Below are positions 25,091-34,548 of a stretch of 64,000 nucleotides of DNA, in pieces (within the stretch, counting starts at the first letter, position 1; the number at the start of each line of letters is the position of its first letter). This stretch comes from Rhodococcoides fascians A25f (GTDB lineage: Bacteria > Actinomycetota > Actinomycetes > Mycobacteriales > Mycobacteriaceae). The DNA lies in the NCBI RefSeq assembly GCF_000760935.2, contig NZ_CP049745.1, positions 62,001 through 126,000 of the forward strand. The letters are read 5' to 3'. The translations under genes were made by a program, and so were the position numbers. The notes under the pieces are model-generated. The model saw only the letters and a program-made list of their open reading frames with translations, was not told the DNA's origin and did no database searches.

Positions 25091-25714
25091 GTGAACAACC
25101 CCGTTCTGGCCTATCTCCCTGTCGCTATTGTCTTCGGAATAATTCCAGGCCCTGACGTCATGCTGGCGGTCAAGCACTCGCTGTCCGGCGGTGTGCGTCA
25201 CGGCGTCGCCGTCGCGTTGGGTGCGGCGACGGGGTCGATGGCGTGGGGCATCGCTGCGGCCGTGGGGCTGGCATCTTTGCTCACCAGCGTCCCCGGGGCA
25301 TTCGACGCGGTACGTATCGCAGGTGCTGCCTACCTGGTGTACCTGGGAATTGAGAGCATCTGGCAGCGGAAGGGCAGCTTCACCGACGTCGATGCCGCGA
25401 CTTACAGTGCGCACCAGCCGAAGTGGTCGCGCGCGTTCGTGACCGGTTTCGTCGCAGACCTGTTGAACCCGAAGATGGGTGCGTTCTATCTGGCGGTGCT
25501 CCCTCAGTTCATTCCGCGCGACGGGAACGTCTTCGTGTGGTCCATGCTGCTCATGTCGATCGAGTTCGTGGTGGCGCTGATATGTCTGTCCTCGTACGCA
25601 CTTCTCGCCTCGTCCGCTCGCCGGTTCTTGGAGAAGGGTCGGGTGGGGGCGTGGCTCGAGCGTGGACTGGGTGTTGTTCTGGTGGGCTTCGGCGTCCGGC
25701 TGGCCTTCGAGTAG
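25091..25714 (+). CDS. attX: AttX, LysE/RhtB-type exporter, 207 aa
   Basis: Six-helix amino-acid exporter. The N-terminal signature is VAIVFGIIPGPDVMLAVKHSLSGGVRHGVAVALGAATG (about residues 11-48), and the central motif is FVADLLNPKMGAFYLAVLPQFIP. A GTG at 25091 starts in register with the first membrane helix; there is no strong Shine-Dalgarno site, and GTG 25055 is an alternative. The LysG-LysE arrangement with attR suggests export of a basic or arginine-derived compound. This may be the att signal itself, an inference consistent with the known extracellular autoregulatory compound. Confidence 0.85.
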   Translation: MNNPVLAYLPVAIVFGIIPGPDVMLAVKHSLSGGVRHGVAVALGAATGSMAWGIAAAVGLASLLTSVPGAFDAVRIAGAAYLVYLGIESIWQRKGSFTDVDAATYSAHQPKWSRAFVTGFVADLLNPKMGAFYLAVLPQFIPRDGNVFVWSMLLMSIEFVVALICLSSYALLASSARRFLEKGRVGAWLERGLGVVLVGFGVRLAFE

Positions 25715-25910
25715 ACACCCCCGCCGTCCGAGCCCTTCTCCCTTCGCTCTTTCAACTACTTGACCCGAGCTCGACCTGACCGTGTAACGACGCCCGGTCG
25801 GGTTCACGCCGCGGGCAGTCCAATCCCGCCAGGTCTTGGCTTTGCCGTGCCCTGACCCGAACTTTCCTGTACCGAAACCGAACATCACGCACACAGAGGG
25901 GTACCGATCA
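25715..25910. other. attX-attA gap
   Basis: About 200 bases with no gene. It contains C/T-rich sequence after attX and a purine-rich ACACAGAGGGGTACC ribosome site before attA. No strong terminator or attenuator was recognised. Confidence 0.5.
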
Positions 25911-27428
25911 ATGAGCGAAAAGCTCTGGGGTGGAAGATTCTCCACCGATATCACCGACGATGTACTTTGCTACACGGAGACAGCATCGGTGGACAGCAGA
26001 ATGCTCGAACACGACCTGTGGCAGAACATGGCTCATGTTCTGATGCTCGGTCGCGCGGGAATCAACACCGAACCCGACACCAAAGTGCTTCTCGCTGGGC
26101 TGCTCGACATGGAGAGCAGCCGAGCCGACGGTGGATTGCAGCTCGACGTCCGACAAGAAGATGTGCACCTCAACACCGAATTCATGCTCATCGAACGGAT
26201 CGGACCCGTCGGCGGCCGCATGCACACCGCACGGTCCCGAAACGATCAGGTGCAGACCGACGCACGCATGGTCACCCGCGAGTGGCTGCTCGATGCCAGC
26301 GAAGAACTGCTCATGTTCGCGCAGGATCTGCTCGGGTGCCCCGAGTCGGAACGAGAAGCAGTCCTACCTGGCTACACGCATTCGCAGGCAGCGCAACCGA
26401 TTTCGGTAGCATTTTGGAAGGCTGCGCACGCACAGGCCTTGCTGCGTGATGCCTCCCGCCTGATGGATGCCTGGAAGCGCATCAACATCAATCCGCTCGG
26501 CGCGTGTGCGCTCGCCGGAACTACATTCGCCTTGGACCGCGATTACACCTCCCGGCTTCTCGGGTTCGATGCACCGATGGTCAATGCGCTCGATGCGACG
26601 TCGACGAGGGACTGGACAGTCGAAGTAGCGGGCGCAGCTGCCAGCGGTGCTGTGAATCTGTCTCGCATGCAGGAAGAGATCGTCACCTGGAGCTCGAATG
26701 AATACGCTCTCGCCGAAGTGCACGATTCGTTCGCGACCGGTAGCTCGATCATGCCGCAGAAGAAGAATCCGGTGGTTGCGGAACTGGCGCGAGGGAAGTC
26801 CGGTCGCGCGGTGGGTGCGCTGGTGCAACTGCTGGTGATGGAGAAGTCGGTCGGTCTCGGGTACAGCTGCGACCTGCAGGAGGACAAACCGGTTTACTGG
26901 GGTGCCCTCGATACGTACCTCGACACCATTCGCCTGTGCCGACGCCAGAACCTGCACACCGCGTTCGACGGTGCTCGCGGCAGAGCCCTGTGCTGGGACA
27001 ACTTCTCGACCGCGACAGAGATCGCCAACATCTTGGTCTCTCGGTTCGACGTTCCTTTCCGCACAGCCCACCGCATCACCGGTGACCTCGTCAACGCCGC
27101 CCTCGCAGCCGGTCATACCCTGCGCAACGTCGCGTTCACCACCACTTTCCTCCGCGAGGAACACGACATCGACATCAATGAGGTCGACATGAAGCAGATA
27201 TGCGATCCCCTCCACACACTGCGCAGCTACATCTCTGCCGGATCCACCGGACCGACGCGGGTCGCCGAACAGCAGGAGCAAGGCCTGGCCGACGTGACCG
27301 ACAGACTCGCCAAAATCCGGCAAGCCAGAACCCGCCTCTGGGAGGCGAAGGCGGAATGCCTACGAGCAGCGCGATCCGTCGTCGGCGGCGTGAGCGTGCC
27401 CGAACTCGCGATGGAGGTCGGGGTATGA
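25911..27428 (+). CDS. attA: AttA, argininosuccinate-lyase-like enzyme, 505 aa
   Basis: Aspartase/fumarase-superfamily lyase close to ArgH. It opens with KLWGGRFSTDITD, has the conserved RSRNDQVQTD and THSQAAQPISV blocks and the catalytic-loop signature SSIMPQKKNPVVAELARGK. The length is slightly above the 460-470 of housekeeping ArgH because of C-terminal additions. ATG 25911 has GAGGGG upstream. It overlaps attB by four bases (ATGA), the start of an eight-gene train with almost no spacing. A plasmid copy inside a biosynthetic operon implies a dedicated arginine-like substrate, not housekeeping arginine synthesis. Confidence 0.93.
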   Translation: MSEKLWGGRFSTDITDDVLCYTETASVDSRMLEHDLWQNMAHVLMLGRAGINTEPDTKVLLAGLLDMESSRADGGLQLDVRQEDVHLNTEFMLIERIGPVGGRMHTARSRNDQVQTDARMVTREWLLDASEELLMFAQDLLGCPESEREAVLPGYTHSQAAQPISVAFWKAAHAQALLRDASRLMDAWKRININPLGACALAGTTFALDRDYTSRLLGFDAPMVNALDATSTRDWTVEVAGAAASGAVNLSRMQEEIVTWSSNEYALAEVHDSFATGSSIMPQKKNPVVAELARGKSGRAVGALVQLLVMEKSVGLGYSCDLQEDKPVYWGALDTYLDTIRLCRRQNLHTAFDGARGRALCWDNFSTATEIANILVSRFDVPFRTAHRITGDLVNAALAAGHTLRNVAFTTTFLREEHDIDINEVDMKQICDPLHTLRSYISAGSTGPTRVAEQQEQGLADVTDRLAKIRQARTRLWEAKAECLRAARSVVGGVSVPELAMEVGV

Positions 27429-28612
27429 GCATCGTCCTGGCATATTCCGGCGGATTGGACACATCCGTTGCCGTGCACTGGCTCAAAGAGCGCTATCAGA
27501 CCGAGGTCATCGCGTACTGCGCGAACCTCGGCCAAATCGAGGACCTCGAGGCCGTCTCGAAGCGCGCAACCGCGGCCGGCGCGTCGGAAGTAATCGTCGA
27601 AGACGTCCGAGACCATTTCCTCCACGACTATGCAATCCCGGCTCTCGCCGCCGGCGCTGCATACGAGGGAAAATATCTTCTAGCTGCACCATTGTCTCGA
27701 CCGTTGATCGCCGAGCGGCTGGTCAGCATCGCTCGCGAACGCGGTGCATCCGCAGTCGCTCACGGTGCCACAGGCAAGGGAAACGATCAGGTCCGGTTCT
27801 ACACCTCCGTGCGGGCGTTGGCTCCCGAGCTCGACATTCTCGCACCTGTCATCGATTGGGAAATGACCTCACGCGGTAGCGAAATCGCCTACGCCGATCT
27901 CCACGGTATCGATGTAGGTGTCAGCAAGACGACGCCGTACAGCATCGACACCAATATCTGGGGCACCAGCATCGAGTGCGGGGATCTCGACCTCATCGAC
28001 CACGCTCCACCGCCCGATGCATGGCAGATCACGACCGCGCCGGTGCAGGCACCGGATCGTGCAACAACGATCACGATCGAGTTCGAAGCAGGCATTCCCG
28101 TCGCTCTCGACGGCCGCAAGCTCGACCTGATCGACCTGGTCAGCGAACTCGGAGACACAGCGGCCGCGAACGGTATCGGGCGTACCGAAATCCTTGAGAG
28201 CCGCATCGTCGGCTTCAAGAGCCGCGGAATCTACGAAGCACCCGCTGCAACAGTTCTTCTCGCTGCACGAACCGATCTCGAAGCGCTCGTACTGGACCGA
28301 GAGACGCTCCACCACAAGCGATCCATCGCCGACCAGTACGCAGAGTTGGTCTACTACGGCTACTGGTTCACTGATCTGCGCGCAGCACTGGATGCCTACT
28401 GCGCGCGTCTGGCTCACCGCGTGACGGGCACAGTGACCGTCGAGCTGTACAAGGGCTCCGCTCGATGCATCGGCCGGACGTCCCCGAAATACGGCCGATA
28501 CAGCTCGGCACTGGCCGATTACGAAGAGGCAGACACCTTTCGACACGAAGCAGGAGCCGGATTCGCGTACTGCTGGGCTCTCCCACTCACCGAAGGAGTT
28601 GTCACTCGATGA
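27425..28612 (+). CDS. attB: AttB, argininosuccinate-synthase-like enzyme, 395 aa
   Basis: ArgG-type ATP-dependent ligase that joins citrulline and aspartate. The PP-loop is LAYSGGLDTSVAVHWL (residues 5-20). ATGKGNDQVRF and the C-terminal GSARCIGRTSPKYG also match, although the family's usual Y/S pattern differs locally. Full length. It begins inside the attA stop and ends in the attC start. Paired with attA it could make arginine or an arginine analogue; with attH (ArgJ-like) the set resembles the arginine branch of clavam-type pathways. Confidence 0.93.
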   Translation: MSIVLAYSGGLDTSVAVHWLKERYQTEVIAYCANLGQIEDLEAVSKRATAAGASEVIVEDVRDHFLHDYAIPALAAGAAYEGKYLLAAPLSRPLIAERLVSIARERGASAVAHGATGKGNDQVRFYTSVRALAPELDILAPVIDWEMTSRGSEIAYADLHGIDVGVSKTTPYSIDTNIWGTSIECGDLDLIDHAPPPDAWQITTAPVQAPDRATTITIEFEAGIPVALDGRKLDLIDLVSELGDTAAANGIGRTEILESRIVGFKSRGIYEAPAATVLLAARTDLEALVLDRETLHHKRSIADQYAELVYYGYWFTDLRAALDAYCARLAHRVTGTVTVELYKGSARCIGRTSPKYGRYSSALADYEEADTFRHEAGAGFAYCWALPLTEGVVTR

Positions 28613-29187
28613 AAGACACCCGCTCTGTTCTGCTCATCTCCGACGGATCACGGTGGGGCGAACTCGCCCACGACTTTCTCCGCCGCAGATTCGCCGACGT
28701 CGACTGGTTTGCCTGGGATTACGGCGATCCAGTGACTCGATCGTTCGATCAGTGGCACGGATGCGACCTGCTTCTGTCCTTCAAATCGGACTTCATCCTG
28801 TCCGAGGCCACACTCGATCGAGTGCGGGAACTGGCCGTGAACTTCCACCCGGCGACCCCGAACTACCGAGGGATCGGCGGATATCGCTACGCGATCGACG
28901 ACAACCAGACGCAATTCGGGGCCACCTGCCACATCATCACCCCGAAGGTGGATGGCGGTCCGATAATCGCGGTCGACCGATTCGACATAGTCCCGGGCGA
29001 ATCCGAGACGAGCTTGAGCGAACGTACCGCCGCCGTCGCACTGGCTCAATTCCATCGAATCGTCACTGCAATATGCAACGGCACCACGATCAGCGCCGAC
29101 GACAGCGAACAATGGGGACAACGTCTCTACACACGCCGCGCCCTCGACGCAGACCGCCGAAAGCGTGGGGAGCTGGTCGAAGCGTGA
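28609..29187 (+). CDS. attC: AttC, formyltransferase-like protein, 192 aa
   Basis: Formyl-THF-dependent transferase fold (GART/Fmt type), lacking the C-terminal domain of methionyl-tRNA formyltransferase. The active-site set is visible. NFHPATPNYRGIGGYRYAI carries the Asn and His, and HIITPKVDGGPII carries the Asp. The substrate could be an amine such as ornithine or a hydroxylamine, as in siderophore and peptide pathways; this is unproven. ATGA overlap with attB and GTGA overlap with attD show it is an integral part of the operon. Confidence 0.85.
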   Translation: MKDTRSVLLISDGSRWGELAHDFLRRRFADVDWFAWDYGDPVTRSFDQWHGCDLLLSFKSDFILSEATLDRVRELAVNFHPATPNYRGIGGYRYAIDDNQTQFGATCHIITPKVDGGPIIAVDRFDIVPGESETSLSERTAAVALAQFHRIVTAICNGTTISADDSEQWGQRLYTRRALDADRRKRGELVEA

Positions 29188-29999
29188 GAACACTGCACTC
29201 GCCCTCCGCCACCCACGATCGGCCGAGGTCGCCCGAAGCCCATGGCGGTACTGCAGTTCGCAACGGCCCCTTGGCGATCATCGAATTCGACGGCGAAGGA
29301 CACAACACGTTCTCCACGGACAAGATGCGCGGCATCACCGAGTTGGTCTGGCAGCTAGGGGACACCCCGGATGTCGAGGGGCTGGTTCTGTACGGGGGAG
29401 ACGGTCGATCCTTCGGTGTCGGCGGTGACTTCAACGAAGTCAAGGACTTCACGGGAGGCTCCGAGGTCAACCGATGGATCGACGCCTGCGTGGACATGTA
29501 TCGAGCAGTTCTGTCGATCTCGAAACCGACCGTGGCAGTCATCGACAAATACTGCATCGGCATCGGACTTCAGTTGGCACTGTGCGCCGACTGGCGCATC
29601 GGAACGTCGACGTCGGACCTCCGTATGCCCGAGCTCAAGTTGGGTATCTCCTGCATACTCGGAGCTCCGCTCTTGGAACGCCGAGTAGGGCCTGCCGTGG
29701 CGAATCGAATGATCATCGGGTGCGATCGATGGCTCGGTGCCACCGCACTCTCCGACGGCCTCCTCGATGAACTCGTTGCAGCCCACAGTGACCCGCTCGC
29801 TGCAGGATGCACCCGAGCACAGGCACTGGCCCAGTACCAATCGGTACCGTTTGCCCGCACCAAGGCGTTCGTCAACCACGATCTGCTGCTCGACATGGAA
29901 CGAGCCCGTATTGCAGCAATAGCCGGCCACCGAGCGGGGTTCGCTGCAGGCGATGCGGCCCAACAGAAGATGCGCACAATTGTCGGAGACAACCCATGA
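29184..29999 (+). CDS. attD: AttD, crotonase-family enzyme (carboxymethylproline-synthase-like), 271 aa
   Basis: Enoyl-CoA hydratase/isomerase fold. The oxyanion-hole strands are GRSFGVGGDFNEV (about residues 75-87) and CIGIGLQLALCADWRIG (about 115-131). In carbapenem synthesis CarB of this family decarboxylates malonyl-CoA and adds the enolate to a cyclic amino acid. That role fits beside attE. The first 25 residues are hydrophilic and less conserved; GTG at 29184 is used because it overlaps the attC stop. Confidence 0.87.
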   Translation: MRTLHSPSATHDRPRSPEAHGGTAVRNGPLAIIEFDGEGHNTFSTDKMRGITELVWQLGDTPDVEGLVLYGGDGRSFGVGGDFNEVKDFTGGSEVNRWIDACVDMYRAVLSISKPTVAVIDKYCIGIGLQLALCADWRIGTSTSDLRMPELKLGISCILGAPLLERRVGPAVANRMIIGCDRWLGATALSDGLLDELVAAHSDPLAAGCTRAQALAQYQSVPFARTKAFVNHDLLLDMERARIAAIAGHRAGFAAGDAAQQKMRTIVGDNP

Positions 30000-31156
30000 C
30001 CCCAACCGATCATGGGTGGGTCGTCGTTTCGCGCAGCGGCTGCATCCGCCGTGTTGGCGGACATACCGGCCCCGTTCTGAACCGCAACGACGGAACAGTC
30101 ATGATCACAACGCCGCTGCACGGCGAATGCCGAGTCTTTCTCTCCCGCACCGATGATGCACGGACATGGGCGGTGGGATCGCAATTCGCGGCGACTGCCG
30201 CGAGTGTCGGTCACCGTGTAGGAACCACCACGGCACTTCGCCCCGGGACGACCCTGGTCTGCTCCACCGACGGCGAGTTGTCGGTGCACCGCGCAACCCC
30301 CCGATCGTCGCCGCCGGGCGGTGTCCCAAGGTGTTCGCTCGAACAGGCCATGGGGTGGCTCGACCATGGATTACGCACCGCAGCAACGGAAATTGCATCG
30401 TCGGGTCGTCCTATTCGCTTGCTGCTCTCCGGTGGTGTCGACTCCGGACTCCTCGCCTCCTACTTGTGGAGGGCCGGTGCCGACGTCCGTGCACTGACCC
30501 TCCGCACACCCTGGGGTGACGAAATCGACGGTGCCTCTCGAACAGCGCGCCACGTCGGTCTGCCGCTCGACGTCATCGACGTCACCGCACAGGAATCGAC
30601 AGCGGCGATCTACCCGTGCATGCAGCACACGCAATCCGATGATGCAGAAGTCATCACCGTGCATCTGCTGGTAACAGTGGCCTTCGAGTTGGCGCGAGCA
30701 TGTGGTGCCGACCTCGTGACCGGACTCGGCAGCGATCTGCTCAACGCCGGAAGCGATTTCGGTATGGGCGCAATCGCCGGCGATCTGAACGAGCGTATCG
30801 ACGACGCCAGCGCATCAGGAATGATGGTGACCGGCCAATTCACCCCAGGGCCGCGCATGTACCACCCGTACTGGAGTCCTGCTCTACTGCACATTCAACA
30901 GTGTGTCCCCGCTCAGCTGAAGACCGTCGACGGTATCGAAAAGTACTACCTCCGCAAGCTCGCGGGCTACCAACTGCCCCGTGAGACTGCGTTCGGGAGA
31001 AAAGTAGCAATCCACCAAGGGGCGGGTTTGTCAGCGGGGTTGGACGGTGCCCTCGGAGAACAACTGGCTGCCGTCTGTGCCCGAATTCGGGCACAGACGC
31101 TCGATGAGGTCCCACTGGGAAACCACGATGTTGCGGTCGGCGGTGAGCAGCGGTGA
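29996..31156 (+). CDS. attE: AttE, beta-lactam-synthetase-like ligase, 386 aa
   Basis: Asparagine-synthetase-C fold, related to BLS and CarA. The ATP-binding PP-loop LLLSGGVDSGLLASYL is at residues 142-157, with SGGVDS at 145-150. A late Lys lies in FGRKVAIHQGAGL, the position of the catalytic Lys of beta-lactam synthetases. The N-terminal ~110 residues correspond to an Ntn-like domain but lack the Cys2 nucleophile, so the enzyme cannot use glutamine. This is as in BLS/CarA, which close a beta-lactam intramolecularly. It overlaps both neighbours. Confidence 0.87.
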   Translation: MTPTDHGWVVVSRSGCIRRVGGHTGPVLNRNDGTVMITTPLHGECRVFLSRTDDARTWAVGSQFAATAASVGHRVGTTTALRPGTTLVCSTDGELSVHRATPRSSPPGGVPRCSLEQAMGWLDHGLRTAATEIASSGRPIRLLLSGGVDSGLLASYLWRAGADVRALTLRTPWGDEIDGASRTARHVGLPLDVIDVTAQESTAAIYPCMQHTQSDDAEVITVHLLVTVAFELARACGADLVTGLGSDLLNAGSDFGMGAIAGDLNERIDDASASGMMVTGQFTPGPRMYHPYWSPALLHIQQCVPAQLKTVDGIEKYYLRKLAGYQLPRETAFGRKVAIHQGAGLSAGLDGALGEQLAAVCARIRAQTLDEVPLGNHDVAVGGEQR

Positions 31157-31896
31157 CGGCAATCGATCCCGGAGATCTCGCGGCGGTGGCCACCCGGGAT
31201 GGATTCGCTCTGGTCGGCGCCGTCGACTTCGGCAGAAGCGACTTCGAGGTCTTCGTGCAGGGGCTCGGGACTCTCGCCACGCATCGGTTCGGCACCGGAA
31301 GCGCAGGTCTGCTCGATCTCGACGCAAGCCCGCTACCGGACCGCGTCGTCACCGGGCGCAGCGGCCTGCCTCTGCACACCGACGGCACACTTGTCGGGAC
31401 CTGTCCCAAATACATTGCGCTGTATTGCAATGCAGTCGATCAGCCCACAGGATCCGGACGCACAGAACTCTGTCTGCAATCGGAACTACTCGATGCGACA
31501 CTCCCACCGGACCTGAGCACGGTGACCGACGTCGATTGGGAGTACTACGTCACCGACCAATCCCACTTTCCCGACGTCGCGCACCGCTGGCTGTCGATTC
31601 CACCTACAGTGCGATCAGCTACGGGGACAACGCGGTTGAACGTGGCACTTCCGTTCCCCGAGGAACGGACCACCCCCGCAGGATGGTCGGTCCGTCTGGC
31701 GGGCTCGACCGAAGAAGACAGCCGGGCCGTCTTCGCGCGGCTCGATTCCTACCTGCGGGGCAGTACCAGCTTCTACTCGCACGACTGGGCCCCGGGCGAC
31801 CTTCTCGTCCTCGACAACGAACAGGTTCTGCACGGGCGGACAACGATCGAACCGGGCAGCGTCAGACACCTGTTCCGAGGACAGATCAATGTCTGA
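31153..31896 (+). CDS. attF: AttF, Fe(II)/2-oxoglutarate oxygenase (TauD/clavaminate-synthase-like), 247 aa
   Basis: Non-haem iron oxygenase. The iron ligands are His75 and Asp77 in LPLHTDGTLVG and a distal His227 in VLHGRTTI. Arg238 or Arg242 near the C-terminus would bind 2-oxoglutarate. Clavaminate synthase and CarC of related families hydroxylate, close or desaturate rings. GTG at 31153 overlaps attE, and attG starts eight bases before the attF stop. Its exact reaction in the att pathway is unknown. Confidence 0.87.
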   Translation: MTAIDPGDLAAVATRDGFALVGAVDFGRSDFEVFVQGLGTLATHRFGTGSAGLLDLDASPLPDRVVTGRSGLPLHTDGTLVGTCPKYIALYCNAVDQPTGSGRTELCLQSELLDATLPPDLSTVTDVDWEYYVTDQSHFPDVAHRWLSIPPTVRSATGTTRLNVALPFPEERTTPAGWSVRLAGSTEEDSRAVFARLDSYLRGSTSFYSHDWAPGDLLVLDNEQVLHGRTTIEPGSVRHLFRGQINV

Positions 31897-33355
31897 CGCG
31901 CGAGGGTTCCTCGCCGCACTGAACAGCATGCCCGAACAGGACCAGGACGCACTTCACCAGGGACGACGCCATACGACGTTCGGGGAGCTGTCGGCCGCTG
32001 CGATGGCATGGCGTGATGCACTGGCACCGGTGATCGACGAAGGCGACGTGGTCGTCGTCGATCACCACCCCGGGGCCGCCGACTTCGTTGCAGCACTACT
32101 GGGAACGATGGCCGCCGGCGGCGTGCACCTGGCGAGCCGGACACGGCATCCAGCATGGGAACGACTGAGTGCACTGGGCCGCCGCTGGCACGCCATCACC
32201 GACCACGACATCGACCCCGACCTGCCCGAACTGGGCTCTGTGTTCAATGCAGCAACCCGAAAGCTCCGATACTGCAACCCAACGCGCCACCACGACGCGA
32301 CCGAGCACAACGCCATGCGAGGAAGAATCCTCGAAACATCCGGATCGAGTGGTGAGCCGAAATGGGTGTACTGGACCGAGGAATCGCTGTTCGCCGACCG
32401 CACCGACTGGTGCCAGCAGCTCGGTCTGACAGCCGACGATGTGATCATCAACATCCACCCCCTCGATTTCGCGCACGGGATGGACGTTCACGTTCTCGCG
32501 GGCTTGCTCTCGGGAGCACCCACGGTGCACCTCGACGCCGGTCTCCCGGCCTCTGCCCTCGCGAAAGCGATCGGCGACTGGAACGGTACCTATATGAGCG
32601 CCCTTCCCTCGCACTACGACGCGATCGCAGCGTCACCGGCGGCATCGGAGCGAATGGGTGAACACCTGACCACCGCACTGACGGGCGGGGCTCTCCTGAC
32701 GCCGACCACTGCACGGCTGATCCACCAGCGGTGCGGAGTCAACCTACGCAGGCTCTACGGGGCCACCGAATGCGGCATCATGTGCGCAGATCTGCGGCCA
32801 CAGTTGCAGAGCGCGGCCGAACTGCGACCCCTACCCGGGGTGGAGATGCGAGTGCGCCCCATCCACGGAATCGACGCAGATACCTATCGAGTGGGCGAGC
32901 CCGAATTCCGCCGAGCGCACCGAGCCGAAGGCTACTGGGGAGACCCGGACCGTACACAGAGCGCATTCACGGACGGCTGGTATCGAAGCGGGGACGCGGT
33001 GATGGTCCACGACAACGGTGCCATCAACGTCCTGGGCCGCATCGATGACGTATGGACAAACAACCAAGGTCAACTCTGTTCGGCAGGCGTTCTGGTCGAC
33101 GAGATCACCGCACTCGACGAGGTGGACGAGGTCGTCGTGTTCGCCCCGACGGCCACAGGAGCAGACAAGCCGACGACGGTACTGTGCCGCCTGGCACCTA
33201 CCGGGGCAGACCTCGGACGAATCCACCTTCGCGTCACCAAAGTGATGAACAGCTACGGTCTCATCGGAAAGATCACTTTGATGTCCGACTGGCCGAAAAC
33301 GTCTGTCGGCAAGCCCGACCGGCGCGCATTGCTGGCATGGTCCAGAGCGTCCTGA
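31889..33355 (+). CDS. attG: AttG, adenylate-forming ligase, 488 aa
   Basis: ANL-superfamily acyl/aminoacyl-AMP ligase. The phosphate loop is ETSGSSGEPKW (about residues 150-160), motif A5 is LYGATECGIM, the hinge region has YRSGDAVM and LGRIDDVW, and the catalytic C-terminal Lys is in KTSVGKPDRRALL. There is no fused carrier protein, so the activated acid is probably passed to CoA, an amine or a separate carrier. It overlaps attF by eight bases and precedes attH by 32 bases. Confidence 0.88.
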   Translation: MSDARGFLAALNSMPEQDQDALHQGRRHTTFGELSAAAMAWRDALAPVIDEGDVVVVDHHPGAADFVAALLGTMAAGGVHLASRTRHPAWERLSALGRRWHAITDHDIDPDLPELGSVFNAATRKLRYCNPTRHHDATEHNAMRGRILETSGSSGEPKWVYWTEESLFADRTDWCQQLGLTADDVIINIHPLDFAHGMDVHVLAGLLSGAPTVHLDAGLPASALAKAIGDWNGTYMSALPSHYDAIAASPAASERMGEHLTTALTGGALLTPTTARLIHQRCGVNLRRLYGATECGIMCADLRPQLQSAAELRPLPGVEMRVRPIHGIDADTYRVGEPEFRRAHRAEGYWGDPDRTQSAFTDGWYRSGDAVMVHDNGAINVLGRIDDVWTNNQGQLCSAGVLVDEITALDEVDEVVVFAPTATGADKPTTVLCRLAPTGADLGRIHLRVTKVMNSYGLIGKITLMSDWPKTSVGKPDRRALLAWSRAS

Positions 33356-33387
33356 CTTCAACATCACACGGATCAGAAAGGGCAGCC

Positions 33388-34548
33388 ATGAGCGCCGCGT
33401 CACCACAGGGGTTTCACTGCTGGACAACCCATTTGGGACTCGCAGACGAAGGTAGAGACGACTTCTCCATGGTCATCTCCGACAGGCCGTGCACCTCCTC
33501 GGCCGTCTTCACAAAGTCACTGTTCGCCGGCCCCTGCGTCACCTTGAGCAAGACCTCGATCGAGCAGACCAGTCCGCGCGGGGTCCTCGTGTTGGCCAAG
33601 AACGCCAACGTCGCGACCGGCACGGAAGGGCTCCGCAACGCCAGCGAGATACGCGCCTCCGTCGCACGAACCGTAGGAATCGAACCCGAAGCCCTGATCA
33701 TGGCCTCCACCGGAGTCATCGGAGTGCAATATCCGATGGACACCATCCGCACCGGACTCGACGGGCTCGGCCAGGGAACACCACTCGACGCGCACGCGGT
33801 GGCCCGAGCGATCATGACCACCGACACTCGCGCCAAAGTCTCCGAACGAACCGTCGGCACTAGCACCATCGTCGGAATCGCAAAGGGCGTCGGGATGATA
33901 GAACCGGACATGGCGACCATGCTGTCGTTTGTCTTCACCGACGCCGACGTCCCCCAGGACACGCTCGACCGAATCTTTCGTGACGTTGTCGACCGCACCT
34001 ACAACTCGGTCTCGATCGACACCGACACCTCCACCAGCGACACAGCGGCGGTCTTCGCCAATGGTGCCGCCGGCCCGGTACCCGATACCGAGTTCGAACA
34101 GGCTCTCGAGGAAGTGTGCACGGATCTGGTGAAAATGATTGCCAGCGACGGCGAAGGTGCGACCAAGCTGATCGTCACCACAGTCTCGGGTGCATCGAGC
34201 GAGCGCCAAGCGCGCGTGGTCGGGAAGTCGATCATCAACTCTCCCTTGGTCAAGACGATGATCCACGGTGAAGACCCCAACTGGGGTCGAGTTCTCATGG
34301 CCATCGGAAAATGTAGCAACGAGGTGGACATAGAACCCGACAGAATCCGAGTCGCATTCGCGGACATCGATGTGTATCCGAGCTCGTCACTCAACCAGCA
34401 CGACACCGTCGAGGTGGTTCGTGAACACCTTGCAACTGCCACCGTCGAGATCAACGTAGACCTCGGAATCGGCACCGACACCTGGAGAGTGTTCGGTTGC
34501 GACCTCACCGATGAATACATTCGAATAAACGCGGACTACACCACATAG
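33388..34548 (+). CDS. attH: AttH, ArgJ/ornithine-acetyltransferase-like enzyme, 386 aa
   Basis: Ntn-fold acetyltransferase precursor. The self-cleavage region KGVGMIEPDMATMLSFVFTDA is present, with the Ala-Thr bond expected to split the alpha and beta chains. GEDPNWGRVLMAIG is the conserved beta-chain block. ArgJ recycles the acetyl group from acetylornithine to glutamate, and a clavulanate-cluster homologue (OAT) acts on related substrates. I use ATG 33388 with AAAGGG upstream instead of the longer frame. It is the last att gene. Confidence 0.92.
   Translation: MSAASPQGFHCWTTHLGLADEGRDDFSMVISDRPCTSSAVFTKSLFAGPCVTLSKTSIEQTSPRGVLVLAKNANVATGTEGLRNASEIRASVARTVGIEPEALIMASTGVIGVQYPMDTIRTGLDGLGQGTPLDAHAVARAIMTTDTRAKVSERTVGTSTIVGIAKGVGMIEPDMATMLSFVFTDADVPQDTLDRIFRDVVDRTYNSVSIDTDTSTSDTAAVFANGAAGPVPDTEFEQALEEVCTDLVKMIASDGEGATKLIVTTVSGASSERQARVVGKSIINSPLVKTMIHGEDPNWGRVLMAIGKCSNEVDIEPDRIRVAFADIDVYPSSSLNQHDTVEVVREHLATATVEINVDLGIGTDTWRVFGCDLTDEYIRINADYTT

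Noticed and set aside
25836-25910. Upstream extension of attA
   Set aside because: The ArgH fold begins at MSEKLWGG and a clear ribosome site precedes ATG 25911.
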